Assembly (NCBI GenBank): GCA_019359415.1
Contig: JAHHHH010000042.1
Span: forward strand, 1-60,057
Origin: Iphinoe sp. HA4291-MV1
GTDB lineage: Bacteria; Cyanobacteriota; Cyanobacteriia; Cyanobacteriales; Nostocaceae
DNA length: 60,057 bases
Direction: 5' to 3'
Part shown: positions 1-7,816 of the stretch, piece by piece
How the letters are laid out: each line of letters begins with the position of its first letter
Position numbering within the stretch: the first letter of the stretch is position 1
The notes under the pieces: model-generated
Told to the model about the DNA's origin: nothing
The model's database searches: none
Seen by the model: only the letters and a program-made list of their open reading frames with translations
Position numbers and translations under genes: made by a program

Positions 1-85
1 TCATTGAACGCTTTGTTAATTAGCGTACTATCTAACACATTTCATGCTCAAATTCGATACACCGCTCTATACTTTAGCAAATTAG

Positions 86-1537
86 TCTGTATTCTTAAGC
101 ACAAAATTAGATGCGCTTACCCTGATTGCTGGACGAGTCGCAAGAGGTGTCGCCAACCACACATGGACTTATCCTGAAATTGCTGGACAGTTGATTCCTA
201 AACTGTTCCGTGTATTGGGAATTTTTGTGTTCATCTGGTTTGTTGATTGGCGAATTGCGGTTCTCTATCTCATCTCCTTTGTCATTATCCTAGGTTTTAC
301 TTTAAGAAAATTGCAGCGGCTGATTTGGCACGACAACCGCTTGGATAAATACATGGAAGGTACTGAAAGCCGGACTTCCGAAATCATCACCAATATCAAA
401 ACGGTGAAAGCATTTGCTACTGAAGCAGAGGAACTACAGCGGCAAAAACGACGTTTGGCTCGTGAACTAACGGTGACTCTATATCGTATCCACAAAGGTT
501 ATGTGAAGCTAAATACCTGGCAAAAAACTGTGACTCAGTTTTGTGTGTTTGCAGTGCTAGGTTTGACATTGATGGAGACACTCAAAGGTCAAATTTCTCT
601 AGGTCACTTTATTATGACTTTAACGATTTCCAGCATGGCTTATGCCGAGTTGGAACCTATTAGCGTCCTAGCAGAGATTTTTGCCCGTCGTTATTCTTCA
701 ATGGTGCGGTTTCACGAGTTCCTCAAAGTCCCGTTGGGAGTCGATGCAGTTGGTCTGTTGGAAGAGCGAAACACATCAGAGAATCCTTACCAATTTACAG
801 GGAAACTGGAGTTTTCGCATGTCAGTTTTGGATATGAACCCGAACGTCCAGTTTTGCAAGATGTCAATCTCTTGATTGAGCCATATCAAACAGTGGCGTT
901 AGTGGGTCGTTCTGGTTCTGGTAAATCTACCTTAGTGAAGATGCTTTTACGATACTTTGAACCTCAACAAGGTCAAATTCTCATTGATGGTTACGATATT
1001 CGCACCCTTGATGTAGGGAGTTATAGACGAAGACTTGCGATCGTTCACCAAGAAGTAGACGTTTTTAACGGAACCTTGTTAGATAACCTGATCTACGGGA
1101 AGCCTAATGCCAGTTTTGAGCAGGTTGAAGAAGCCTGTAGAATCTCCAGATTGGATGAAGTTGTGCAGCACTTACCCAAAGACTACTACACAGTAGTCGG
1201 TGAAAGGGGTGTGAGGTTGTCAGGTGGACAAAGACAGCGCTTGGGAATTGCCAGAGCATTGCTCGTAGAACCAGATGTACTGATTTTTGACGAAGCGACC
1301 TCCAGCTTAGACTACGAGTCAGAGCGTTCAATTCAGTTAGCAATGCGCTCAATTCTGGGAACCCGTACTACAATCATCATTGCCCACCGTCTAAGTACAG
1401 TAAGGGAAGCAGATAAAATTGTGGTCCTGGATAAAGGCAGAATTGTAGAAATAGGTAGCCACGATGAACTCTTGCGCCGCGAGGGAATTTACCGCCGCTT
1501 GCACTCACTGCAAGAGACAGGTGAACTCGTAAACTAA
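86..1537 (+). CDS. ABC exporter, membrane plus ATPase half-transporter, 5' end missing or frameshifted
   Basis: The second half of a TMD-NBD exporter that would pump a lipid, peptide or drug across the inner membrane. Seen: transmembrane stretches near the start (around 210-320 and 530-650), then a complete nucleotide-binding domain with Walker A GRSGSGKST, signature LSGGQRQR, Walker B VLIFDEATS and H-loop IIIAHRLSTV. The frame is open from 86 after a TAG at 83, and TTG at 191 is the first start-like codon. However, residues encoded from about 110 (GRVARGVANHTWTYPE) already look like transmembrane domain, so the usual first 100-150 residues of a ~600-residue half-transporter are absent from this frame. 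Another frame is open from base 1 to about 177 and looks membrane-like, so a frameshift near 86-110 is likely. The ATPase identity is firm; whether the gene works is doubtful. Confidence 0.85.
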   Translation, partial: SVFLSTKLDALTLIAGRVARGVANHTWTYPEIAGQLIPKLFRVLGIFVFIWFVDWRIAVLYLISFVIILGFTLRKLQRLIWHDNRLDKYMEGTESRTSEIITNIKTVKAFATEAEELQRQKRRLARELTVTLYRIHKGYVKLNTWQKTVTQFCVFAVLGLTLMETLKGQISLGHFIMTLTISSMAYAELEPISVLAEIFARRYSSMVRFHEFLKVPLGVDAVGLLEERNTSENPYQFTGKLEFSHVSFGYEPERPVLQDVNLLIEPYQTVALVGRSGSGKSTLVKMLLRYFEPQQGQILIDGYDIRTLDVGSYRRRLAIVHQEVDVFNGTLLDNLIYGKPNASFEQVEEACRISRLDEVVQHLPKDYYTVVGERGVRLSGGQRQRLGIARALLVEPDVLIFDEATSSLDYESERSIQLAMRSILGTRTTIIIAHRLSTVREADKIVVLDKGRIVEIGSHDELLRREGIYRRLHSLQETGELVN

Positions 1538-1667
1538 GGTATAGGTTATAGGGTACAGGTTGACTTAATCTATCGATAACCACCTCACCTGTTTCCTGTG
1601 ACCTTTTTTCTAAAAAGAGCTTGCAATTTCAAAATGTTGTGATAACATTAGGAATCGTGGGCGACAC

Positions 1668-1750
1668 GGGTCGGTGTCCGAGTGGTTAATGGAGGCGGAC
1701 TGTAAATCCGCTGGCTTACGCCTACGCTAGTTCGAATCTAGCCCGGCCCA
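1668..1750 (+). tRNA. tRNA-Tyr (GTA)
   Basis: An 83-base class II tRNA. The acceptor stem GGGTCGG pairs with CCGGCCC, with one G-U pair, and the discriminator base is A. The anticodon loop reads CTGTAAA with anticodon GTA. A long variable arm follows, as expected for bacterial tRNA-Tyr, then a GTTCGAATC T-loop. CCA is not encoded. The tRNA-Thr gene follows after 45 bases, probably in the same transcript. Confidence 0.96.
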
Positions 1751-1795
1751 CCTCAAATTCAGTATTGAGTATTAAGTGAGTAACAAGCTAAGTTT

Positions 1796-1867
1796 GCCCG
1801 TGTAGCTCAGTGGTAGAGCACACCCTTGGTAAGGGTGAGGTCACGAGTTCAATCCTCGTCACGGGCT
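1796..1867 (+). tRNA. tRNA-Thr (GGT)
   Basis: A 72-base tRNA. The acceptor GCCCGTG pairs with CACGGGC, the anticodon stem CACCC/GGGTG encloses TTGGTAA with anticodon GGT, and the T-loop is GTTCAATCC. CCA is not encoded. A transposon-end-like sequence begins 30 bases downstream, so this gene may have served as an attachment landmark. Confidence 0.96.
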
Positions 1868-1897
1868 TTCGGTAACAAAACCCAGTCTTTCAGAAGG

Positions 1898-2045
1898 TGT
1901 TGATCGCTAAATTATTTGTCCGCTTTGACAGATTAATGTTCGCTTTGACAAATTAGTGTCAATTGGGCGCACTAGTATTGCATTGACAAATAATTGTGGT
2001 TCTTCAGTACATAGTATGCTAAATTACAGCGTATTGCTGTAATTT
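1898..2045 (+). mobile_element. Probable left end of a Tn7-like (type V-K CAST-like) transposon, relic
   Basis: The segment starts TGTTGATCGCTAAATTATTT and carries spaced direct repeats: AATTATTTGTCCGCTTTGACA-type units at 1910-1930 and 1931-1950, then TTTGACAAATTAGTGTC, and a further TTGACAAATAATTGTGG at 1983-2000. Repeated TGACA/AATTA-TGTC units behind a terminal TGT are the signature of TnsB-binding ends in cyanobacterial Tn7-like elements such as the Scytonema V-K CAST; this likeness is from memory of those ends. A perfect 10-base inverted repeat with a 5-base loop lies at 2021-2045. No tnsB, tnsC, tniQ or cas12k is present in the window, so this is a remnant or only one boundary. The position 30 bp past tRNA-Thr fits tRNA-directed insertion. 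Confidence 0.6.
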
Positions 2046-2488
2046 TGGACACGGTGGATGGTGCTGCGATCACCCACACCTCCTCCCTCATTACAAAACT
2101 TAAACAAATCAAAGCTAGGCTGCTGCACGACTTGCTCACACGTGGGTTAGATGAGAATGGACAATTGAGGGATGCAGAGCCGCATCCAGAAGAGTTTAAA
2201 GATTCGGCGCTGGGGAGAATTCCGAGAGAATGGGAGGTTGGCAAACTTTCAGATTTTTACGCTGTTCCAGCACGTGATGGACTATATAAACCTGCTAAAT
2301 TCTATGGTCGAGGAGCTTTAATGATTCACATGCCTCAGATGTTCAGAAGCTTAACAATTGATGTATCTGATGCTGCTCGTGTTGTAGAAGTTAACCCTAA
2401 TGAATTAGAGCGTTATAGGTTAGAGCGAGGAGATTTAGTTTTTGCTCGCCGTTCTTTAAATTTAGTTGAATTCTCGATCACGGCATAG
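2045..2488 (+). pseudogene. Type I restriction-modification specificity subunit (HsdS) fragment
   Basis: The product contains the central conserved helix region of HsdS (KLKQIKARLLHDLLTRG, then LGRIPREWEVGKL), which normally separates the two target-recognition domains. The start of the second recognition domain follows and the frame ends after about 148 codons. HsdS is usually ~400 residues, so the first recognition domain and most of the second are missing. The only start is a TTG inside a palindrome, so it is unlikely to be expressed properly. No hsdM or hsdR is nearby. Its place just inside the transposon-like end suggests it was cargo. The 3' side is cut near 2465 where unrelated minus-strand sequence begins. 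Confidence 0.75.
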
Positions 2489-2550
2489 TTGATGGCATTC
2501 TTTAAATCTTCCATTAAATGATACTTCTTTGGCAACTTCGTCTTAGACAT
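2470..2550 (-). pseudogene. Short N-terminal protein fragment, possibly from an insertion sequence
   Basis: A minus-strand stretch beginning at an ATG at 2550 reads MSKTKLPKKYHLMEDLKNAI and continues a few residues before running into the antisense of the hsdS fragment. It looks like the first ~27 residues of a real protein, and the junction coincides with where hsdS homology stops. I cannot name the family; a transposase N-terminus is a guess based only on its position at a gene break. Confidence 0.25.
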
Positions 2551-2668
2551 TCTACATCTTAAAAAAATCCCTGACTGAAGTATGTTGAGATGAGTAGCGA
2601 AATTGCTGCTTGTAGATAAAGCAACTTGTCCTCTTAATGAAATCAAAGCAAGAAAGAGAAAGCAAATG

Positions 2669-3313
2669 TTAAGTTTCCTTCTGAAAGTGATTTAACTCAT
2701 GGAGCGCATGATAAGCAACTGCTAAGCTAACTTTCGCCTTCTCAATTTCGGATAGATTTGTCCACTCACGATTGCCTACGTTCTCTACAACAGAGTTGAC
2801 ATTTTGCTGTTCACCGCTTCTCATCGCGTAAGCAAAAGGACGCGCCATAACCAAAAGATCATCTGTTCCCCAATTTGGTAATACAGATTGAACACACCGA
2901 ACCAGTTGCTCACCCTTTGATTGTCCTGAATTAAAAATCTCAGCAGCTTTCTGGGCAATTGCTGTTATCCAATCTTGAGGGACATTGGCAGCAAAGTCTG
3001 CTTGTAAATTTTTTTGAAGATTCGCCAAGACAGAATTTTTTGTATTACACTTGTAGTATACAGAATTAAGATTATTAGACCAAAGCCTATCTAAGCGATT
3101 GTAAAAAATCTGTGAACGTGCTGTCAGTTCTTCATCAAGAACATTCTCTAACTGGAACTGCTGTTCTAGTTGTGCAAAATAGTTTTCTGATTGTTCATCT
3201 GCTGGGTTCCAAGGATATGTAGCATCATCGGGTTCAAGCAGTGCTTCTAAAAGCTCTAAATCTACTTGAGATCTTAGGGAATGAGAAGTTTTTGAACTGT
3301 TTTTCTTAGCCAT
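2669..3313 (-). CDS. Hypothetical protein, 214 residues
   Basis: Starts at ATG 3313. The N-terminus is basic and polar (MAKKNSSKTSHSL), followed by an acidic segment around residues 20-60 and a mostly helical remainder with no signal peptide or membrane segment. It ends in a His-containing helix (VAYHALHELNHFQ). I recognise no domain. It lies downstream of the CHAT-FHA gene on the same strand with a 144-base gap, so it may belong to the phosphatase/CHAT set. A pair of 20-22 bp direct repeats sits just upstream and could be a regulatory site. Confidence 0.7.
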   Translation of the reverse strand: MAKKNSSKTSHSLRSQVDLELLEALLEPDDATYPWNPADEQSENYFAQLEQQFQLENVLDEELTARSQIFYNRLDRLWSNNLNSVYYKCNTKNSVLANLQKNLQADFAANVPQDWITAIAQKAAEIFNSGQSKGEQLVRCVQSVLPNWGTDDLLVMARPFAYAMRSGEQQNVNSVVENVGNREWTNLSEIEKAKVSLAVAYHALHELNHFQKET

Positions 3314-3363
3314 GTGTCGCTCCGGATGAATTGTTTAGTAGTATTGACAGCTACAACTGCCAA

Positions 3364-3405
3364 AATGTCATTTCCGCAAAAAGAATGTCATTTTACCGAG
3401 AAAAG
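3364..3405. repeat. Two adjacent direct repeats upstream of the 214-residue protein gene
   Basis: Copy 1 is AATGTCATTTCCGCAAAAAG (3364-3383). Copy 2 begins AATGTCATTTTACCGAG and ends AAAAG (3384-3405). They lie 50-90 bases upstream of the minus-strand start at 3313. The head-to-tail layout could be operator sites or protein-binding repeats of another transposon end; the sequence alone does not decide. Confidence 0.6.
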
Positions 3406-3457
3406 TGCTGGCTTATTTAGCTAAATTCAGGTGCAGGAAAATCCATGCTTCCAATTC

Positions 3458-5047
3458 TTAAGCTAAGCCATTATCAACGATGAACTCCCAAGATTGACTT
3501 TTAGTACTACCAAACTTTAACTGGATCCCAGATTGTAAAGGGACTTCCTGACGATAGATTTGTTGCCAACCATTATCTCGTAAAACCCAGGTTGTGCCGT
3601 AGGTGGATAAATCTTGCAGGTAATAGGTTCGCACGGCAGTTGCTCCTGTCAGAGTATTTCGACATAATATCTCAGCATGGCGTTTTGAAACCGAAGGTTC
3701 TGGAATGACAATATCGTTGTCTGGCGTACGTCCAATGCGCGTAACTCCTGGTCGCAATGACCAAATCTTACCTCCAGGGGAGAGCGATCGCAAACAAGCG
3801 TTGGGAAGCGAAGAAGCTATTCCTGGGATAGAAGTTTCTGGGAGTTCTGTTATACCTTCATCAAAACTCCTGATCAATTCTCCATTGTAGTCTGGATGTA
3901 GGTAGAGAATCGGTAAAGTCCAAGCGGGTTGATTGAACCTGTAAGTTGTCAATAGCTTTTGCCTTGCTTCAGCAACAGCTTCATCAATTGGCTTGCGCGA
4001 TCGCAAAGCAGCAGCAAAGGCTTGAATAAAAGTGTGGCTTTCTGATGGTGCTATTTCATCACGCATCGCCAAAACTGCAGGCATACCTTGACGTATCAGC
4101 ACTTCTGCTAAACTGCTATGAGATATAGCTTGGTGATTAGCAGCAGCCGGCTGTGCTCCCCAACAAGAATTAAAAACTGTCAGTTTTACACCTGTACGAG
4201 TCAAAACTTGGGCTAATTCCATCCCATTGAGAGTCGTACCTGGTCGCAAAAACAACAAACCTCCGTCTGGTTCTTGCTTACCATGACCGGCATAAAACAA
4301 GACGTTGTATGCCTTAGTTTCTAGCTGTTGAATCAACTCCTGTGGAGTTGGTTGCAGGAGTGTGTTCACCATACAGGGTGCATAGCCACTGTAATTGCTA
4401 GCCACAATAGAGCCATTGGAAAGGGTTTGTTCTAGGATAGCTGCTTCTTGGTCAAGTTGCAGCTGCTCTTTATCTTCACCCAAAACCAACAGTATGTTTA
4501 ACGCCTGTTCTGAGCGTAAATACGGTAGAGGTTCAACTTCACTCGTGGTACGACTAAATAGTATGTGTTGCGAGAGAGAAATGGCAGCTTGACCTGCTTC
4601 GCGCTGCATGATTTCCCAAGGCAAAGCAATCAGATTCGGGTCACGAATTTCCAGTCGCACTCGCAAACGGGTATGCTGACCCATAGCAATCCCACGACTG
4701 CGTTCAAAGCTATTGAGAATTTGTCCGTCAAATACCCAACCCCATAGGCTAACTCCCAAATATTGCATTAAACGAGCGGTGTAATTGGTTGGTTGACCGG
4801 AAGTTGGTACAACCAAATCCAATGGGAGAGGATTTGCTGGGTTAGGCGTTGCTCCTGGGGAAATATCTAAGCGGCTGTGACCAGCAAACATTTGCTGCCA
4901 CTCAAGCCATGCTTGAGTCAGATGTGGAAGCCATACACAGTCACGCAGAACATTGCCACTGGGATAGGGAGCATTCACCACCCAAATGGCGAAATTATCT
5001 TTGCCGATGTTGACGAGACGGGCGATCGCCAGGTTAAGGGATGGCAT
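3458..5047 (-). CDS. CHAT-domain (caspase-like) protein with C-terminal FHA domain
   Basis: About 529 residues from ATG 5047, chosen over a TTG at 5086 because no better signal lies further upstream. The central CHAT peptidase domain has the histidine motif YAGHGK (His about residue 255, codon 4283-4285) and the cysteine motif NSCWG (Cys about residue 295, codon 4163-4165), so the catalytic dyad looks intact. The last ~100 residues form an FHA phosphothreonine-binding domain (RIGRTPDNDI, SVSKRHAE, LSTYGTT). There is no signal peptide, so it should be cytosolic. Known: CHAT proteins are caspase-clan proteases, some acting in regulated cell death or phage defence. Inferred: FHA binding to a phosphorylated partner controls or targets the protease. 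A PP2C phosphatase gene lies upstream on the same strand, about 450 bases away. Confidence 0.9.
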   Translation of the reverse strand: MPSLNLAIARLVNIGKDNFAIWVVNAPYPSGNVLRDCVWLPHLTQAWLEWQQMFAGHSRLDISPGATPNPANPLPLDLVVPTSGQPTNYTARLMQYLGVSLWGWVFDGQILNSFERSRGIAMGQHTRLRVRLEIRDPNLIALPWEIMQREAGQAAISLSQHILFSRTTSEVEPLPYLRSEQALNILLVLGEDKEQLQLDQEAAILEQTLSNGSIVASNYSGYAPCMVNTLLQPTPQELIQQLETKAYNVLFYAGHGKQEPDGGLLFLRPGTTLNGMELAQVLTRTGVKLTVFNSCWGAQPAAANHQAISHSSLAEVLIRQGMPAVLAMRDEIAPSESHTFIQAFAAALRSRKPIDEAVAEARQKLLTTYRFNQPAWTLPILYLHPDYNGELIRSFDEGITELPETSIPGIASSLPNACLRSLSPGGKIWSLRPGVTRIGRTPDNDIVIPEPSVSKRHAEILCRNTLTGATAVRTYYLQDLSTYGTTWVLRDNGWQQIYRQEVPLQSGIQLKFGSTKSQSWEFIVDNGLA

Positions 5048-5159
5048 GGATTCGTTAATCTTGGTTAATCTAAGAGGTAGAATCAAATAATTTCAAATAA
5101 CAATTTGAAAAGGCGAAAATTTTTGCCTTTTGAGTTTTTCATTTAAACTTATCACCCTT

Positions 5160-5400
5160 CTCAATAGCCCAGACGCACTCGCGTTGGCGCAAGCCTCCGC
5201 AGGACTTACGGGTATCTCCTGCAGCCCATCGGTACGGCTGCGCGGAACACGAGTGCGTGTCCAAAGGACAAGGACAAGGAAACACACCAGACGCTACTGT
5301 GTTGGCGCAAGCCCTCGCAGGACTTACGCCAGTCACAAGGGCGCGGGAAACCTGCCTGCAGTAATGGTCTCACCACAACGGACTGTCTCCCCTCCTTCAA
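5160..5400. repeat. GC-rich interspersed repeat cluster between PP2C and CHAT-FHA genes
   Basis: This 5087-5497 gap has no credible gene. It contains two diverged copies of a block with GTTGGCGCAAGCC and GCAGGACTTACG (5182-5212 and 5302-5330), plus GGGCGCGGGAAACCTGCCTG. Related blocks occur at about 24100, 32800, 40440, 44745, 47800 and 52155. The many stops and the recurrence argue for a non-coding repeat family rather than a gene. Confidence 0.7.
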
Positions 5401-5497
5401 GGCTGTCTCACCTGTATTATTTCAGGCTTCTACCAGTTTATCGAGTTTTTGACGAAGTGCTGCTCTTCGGTTAACGGGTGTCACCTATTTTAATACC

Positions 5498-7816
5498 TTA
5501 CTGCTTAGGCACAGACTTTGGCTTAGACTCAGGTGCAAATTTTTCAACAGAAGGGATAGAAGCATCTTTTGACGGCTGCTGACATTGGCTCACCATTTCT
5601 GGTTTAGCTTTAGGAACGTTCAGTGATTTGAGTTTGGAAGATAAAATTCTGACTTCATCTCCTGGGCTGAGTAGTTTTTTCGCTGTGGAAGAAGTTGATT
5701 GTGAGTTTGATGAACTTGCTTCTTCGATAATTGAGCAGACTCGCAAGTATGTCCAAGTGTCTTTCTCTATTTTCTGTGTCTTAAGAATTTGCAAGACACT
5801 ATCTCTTGGAGCAAGAATACTTCGGCTGCGAGGTGTAGTCGTCGTCATGAATTCTATTTCGCTGTTAGTCTGAATCACCTCTTTTGCACTCACATTAGAG
5901 CTGCCCGAACTGCCCTGAGAATTACTTATGATAGGTGTGTTTGTTGGACTTGCTACGGGACGAGATTTCCAAATTTTCGGGATAGGGAGTCGTCCCAACT
6001 GCCACAGGTATCCCAATAAACCTCCTCCTAATATGACTAGTGACAATACAATGAGCTGTAGCGGTACTTTTATACCTTTGGAGGACTTACTTGTTTGGAT
6101 GACCTGAGTTTTCTGATTTTGATTCACTGCTGATGCAATTTGTGCCGTTCTTATCGAACTGTCAGCAGCTGCTGGTAGGGTGGAGAGGTCAGCAAGGGCG
6201 GGTTTAAGGGTTGGTTCTGGTTCTGAGTATTTAACTTGCACTTGGCAGTGTACGAGCGCGATTGTGACATTATCATGTCCATTTTGCTCATTCGCTATTT
6301 TCACTAAGTTATCTGTTACTGTTGCTATATCAATATTTTCCGTAAGAATGGGTAAAATTTCCGTTTCCCAATATTGCTCTACGCGGTCAAAGTCACTCAA
6401 ACCGTCAGAACACAGTAGAAAAACGCAGTCTTCGTCGAGAATAAACCGTTGTGACGTCGGATGCAATGAATTGCTGGCACTCATGCCTAACGCTTGCACC
6501 AAAGATCCGGATGCTCCCTGTTGCACTGCATCCCGGTATGTGGCATAGCCCAACCGTACCTCACGAGAAGCAACATCATCATCTAGGGTCACTTGATAGC
6601 AGCCAAAACGTGTAATCCAGTAAGCACGACTATCACCAACGTGAGCAATGTAAATTTGGTGAGCAATGGGTAATGCCATGACTAGGGTTGTGCCCATGCG
6701 TTGACGCCCCTGCCGATTTTCGTCGTCGTTACGCTCGCTGATGATGTCATTCGCTGCAGCAGCAGCCGTGTCTAAGTGCGCAAGTAGAACAGCGGGGTTT
6801 ATTTGGTCAGAGGGCGATTGAGTCAGGTCATGTAGCTGCTGTTGAATAGTTTCAATGGCTAAATTTGATGCAACATTGCCTCCCTCGTGTCCACCAATGC
6901 CATCACAGACAATCGCTAAGGCTATCGGCTCAGGTGGTTTGCTAATAACGCTGCCACCAGGAGGGTAACAAGCATCTTCATTACGTTGACGACAAGGTCC
7001 GGTGTCACTCTTGGTGGCAATTTTGATTACGGGTGTTTGAGTTTGCCCTAATTCTGCCAACCCTCTATCTATAATGGCAACGAGTTGCTCACCAGAGTGT
7101 ATTTCTTTGGTCATCAAACAACGGCAAATTTCACTCAAAAATTCGGCGATCGCCCCTTTGGCTTCTGGCTGTAACTGCTGCCAAAATTCACCGAGTTGGG
7201 GTAAACCAGGAGAAGTTTGATTGTCATGACGCAATTCCAATAAGCGTACTAACGACCCTTCTGTTCTGACTAACTCTGGATTGAGTAAGCTAGAGGCTAC
7301 GCCTTCACTGGAGAGAGGTTGCCACAACTGAGCTATCTGCCACAAGAAATTCAGTTGGCGTATTGATGTTGCGTTACGCCAAGCTGTGGTTAACTCACAA
7401 GCAACCTGTACTTCCAAAGGATCTGTACTGTCCAGTACAGAAAGCGGAGGTTTTTCTAAAAGTAATATTTCTTTGTTAGAGGTGCCACCAGTCATCGGTA
7501 GCACTCCATACACCTGCGGTACGTGCAAGCGGTGGGGAAACAGCCGCAAGTAAGGTCTGATTGCCTGTAAATGTTCACCATCTGGCGTTTGAGGTGATAA
7601 ACCAGGCTTAGTATCCAAAAGAAGCGCCTTGCTGATAACCAAATAGCGATCGGCTAATAATTCTCCAGCACGAGCTACGCTCTGACCCTCTACCACAGCC
7701 CAGAGGAATCGTTTGGGCAAGGGTGTACGGCACCGTTCGCAAAATTTATGTGTCAGAGGGTTTGGAGCTTGACAAGATTCATTTGGGCAGTAGAGCGTTG
7801 CCGCGTCATTTTCCAT
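5498..7816 (-). CDS. PP2C-type Ser/Thr phosphatase with N-terminal zinc ribbon and a membrane anchor
   Basis: 772 residues from ATG 7816. An N-terminal four-cysteine ribbon (C10, C15, C26, C29) is followed by ~220 residues that may be a degenerate kinase-like fold (LLADRYLVISKAL resembles a kinase N-lobe start, but no catalytic motifs are seen). The PP2C domain lies at roughly 265-540 with RNEDACYPPGG, VCDGIGGHEGG, GDSRAYW, LCSDGLSDF and GHDNVTIAL, so the metal-binding aspartates are present. One transmembrane helix follows (around VLSLVILGGGLLGYLW), then a C-terminal region rich in Ser/Thr. Expected role: Mn/Mg-dependent removal of phosphate from Ser/Thr proteins at the membrane. The CHAT-FHA gene downstream provides a phospho-reader, so the two may act together. 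Confidence 0.93.
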   Translation of the reverse strand: MENDAATLYCPNESCQAPNPLTHKFCERCRTPLPKRFLWAVVEGQSVARAGELLADRYLVISKALLLDTKPGLSPQTPDGEHLQAIRPYLRLFPHRLHVPQVYGVLPMTGGTSNKEILLLEKPPLSVLDSTDPLEVQVACELTTAWRNATSIRQLNFLWQIAQLWQPLSSEGVASSLLNPELVRTEGSLVRLLELRHDNQTSPGLPQLGEFWQQLQPEAKGAIAEFLSEICRCLMTKEIHSGEQLVAIIDRGLAELGQTQTPVIKIATKSDTGPCRQRNEDACYPPGGSVISKPPEPIALAIVCDGIGGHEGGNVASNLAIETIQQQLHDLTQSPSDQINPAVLLAHLDTAAAAANDIISERNDDENRQGRQRMGTTLVMALPIAHQIYIAHVGDSRAYWITRFGCYQVTLDDDVASREVRLGYATYRDAVQQGASGSLVQALGMSASNSLHPTSQRFILDEDCVFLLCSDGLSDFDRVEQYWETEILPILTENIDIATVTDNLVKIANEQNGHDNVTIALVHCQVQVKYSEPEPTLKPALADLSTLPAAADSSIRTAQIASAVNQNQKTQVIQTSKSSKGIKVPLQLIVLSLVILGGGLLGYLWQLGRLPIPKIWKSRPVASPTNTPIISNSQGSSGSSNVSAKEVIQTNSEIEFMTTTTPRSRSILAPRDSVLQILKTQKIEKDTWTYLRVCSIIEEASSSNSQSTSSTAKKLLSPGDEVRILSSKLKSLNVPKAKPEMVSQCQQPSKDASIPSVEKFAPESKPKSVPKQ

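Noticed and set aside
1868-3405. A complete CRISPR-associated transposon
   Set aside because: Only one end-like sequence is convincing; no CRISPR repeats, cas12k, tnsB, tnsC or tniQ are present.
5130-5474. Plus-strand 114-codon frame between PP2C and CHAT genes
   Set aside because: Consists of interspersed repeat sequence, so openness reflects GC content rather than coding.
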